From positions 1 to 36,130 of the forward strand of contig JAGXLH010000001.1 in the NCBI GenBank assembly GCA_018334795.1: 36,130 nucleotides of DNA, in the 5' to 3' direction. Position 1 is the first letter of the stretch; each line of letters starts with the position of its first letter. The notes beneath the pieces were generated by a model, which saw only the letters and a program-made list of their open reading frames with translations, did no database searches and had not been told where the DNA came from. Made by a program: the position numbers and the translations under genes. This document shows positions 36,019 through 36,130 of the stretch, in pieces. This DNA comes from Thermoplasmatota archaeon. Lineage in GTDB: Archaea > Thermoplasmatota > E2 > DHVEG-1.

Positions 36019-36130
36019 TTAATTACCATATCGTCGTTTTCGTTGTTGATATGAGTTAATTGCTTTTAGAAAATCTCTCTTTTGAAAAGCTGGCCAGTAT
36101 ACATCAGTGAAATAGAACTCAGAATATGCC
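36019..36130 (-). CDS. uppS: cis-Prenyltransferase (undecaprenyl-diphosphate synthase family), C-terminus only
   Basis: The last 37 residues are visible on the minus strand before the stop at 36021-36019. They read SEFYFTDVYWPAFQKRDFLK, then AINSYQQRKRRYGN, the highly conserved C-terminal signature of archaeal tritrans,polycis-polyprenyl diphosphate synthases. The RxxRRxG end and the SEFYFTD/WPxF motif (product-release and dimer contacts) are intact. The enzyme makes the long-chain polyprenyl carrier used for N-glycosylation and other envelope sugars. The rest lies outside the window. Confidence 0.93.
   Translation of the reverse strand, partial: AYSEFYFTDVYWPAFQKRDFLKAINSYQQRKRRYGN

Overview
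The window is a piece of an AT-rich archaeal chromosome. The 16S gene has archaeal ends: its 5' end reads ATTCCGGTTGATCCTGCCGG and its 3' anti-Shine-Dalgarno is GATCACCTCC. Further archaeal markers are the order 16S-tRNA-Ala(TGC)-23S-5S, prefoldin beta, an EndoQ-type PHP nuclease, a UPF0200 ATPase, TATA boxes of the form TTTAAATA with leaderless or short-leader starts, and an archaeal cis-prenyltransferase end. DNA gyrase plus the rRNA layout point to a euryarchaeon. A lineage related to Thermoplasmatota or sediment archaea is possible, but I cannot place it from sequence reading alone.

Layout. (1) Positions 1-6.4 kb, minus strand, hold three secreted-protein genes: an 859-aa protein of unknown function with Trp-anchored beta repeats, a 1021-aa DUF2341/propeller/Ig-like surface protein starting 1 nt after the first gene stops, and a truncated PAF-acetylhydrolase-like alpha/beta hydrolase with its own leaderless promoter. 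(2) Positions 6.4-11.8 kb are an accessory-looking stretch on the plus strand: interleaved inverted repeats, a tandem Lrp/AsnC regulator, a decayed IS200-type transposase (minus strand), a GNAT/FemAB-like acyltransferase, a membrane-anchored methyltransferase and an MFS transporter with A/C-rich codons. (3) Positions 12.0-17.4 kb, minus strand, are a complete rRNA operon with recognisable pre-16S and pre-23S processing stems, a structured leader and a TATA box. Its 5S gene carries an insertion of about 108 nt. (4) Positions 17.7-21.1 kb, plus strand: tRNA-Leu(TAG), then a UPF0200 ATPase-purS-purL operon. (5) Positions 21.2-23.1 kb, minus strand: a GAF-type free methionine sulfoxide reductase and EndoQ. 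(6) Positions 23.4-29.3 kb, plus strand: gyrB and gyrA. gyrB contains a 434-aa intein with an HNH endonuclease, and the pair ends in a hairpin/T-tract terminator that overlaps the gyrA stop codon. (7) Positions 29.3-35.1 kb, minus strand: two paralogous gingipain-like (C25) secreted proteins in tandem, each with its own promoter. (8) Positions 35.3-36.1 kb: prefoldin beta, a small two-helix membrane protein, and the C-terminus of a cis-prenyltransferase on the opposite strand.

How the parts fit. The core is housekeeping: ribosome, purine synthesis, DNA topology, DNA repair, protein folding and lipid carrier synthesis. Around it lies a large outlay on secreted proteins (five of the longest genes), suggesting a heterotrophic archaeon that processes extracellular protein or other polymers. 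The features most worth checking are the expanded 5S rRNA, the HNH intein at the gyrB site also used by a cyanobacterial intein, the copy of the 16S 5' end inside the rRNA leader, and the tandem C25 paralogs.
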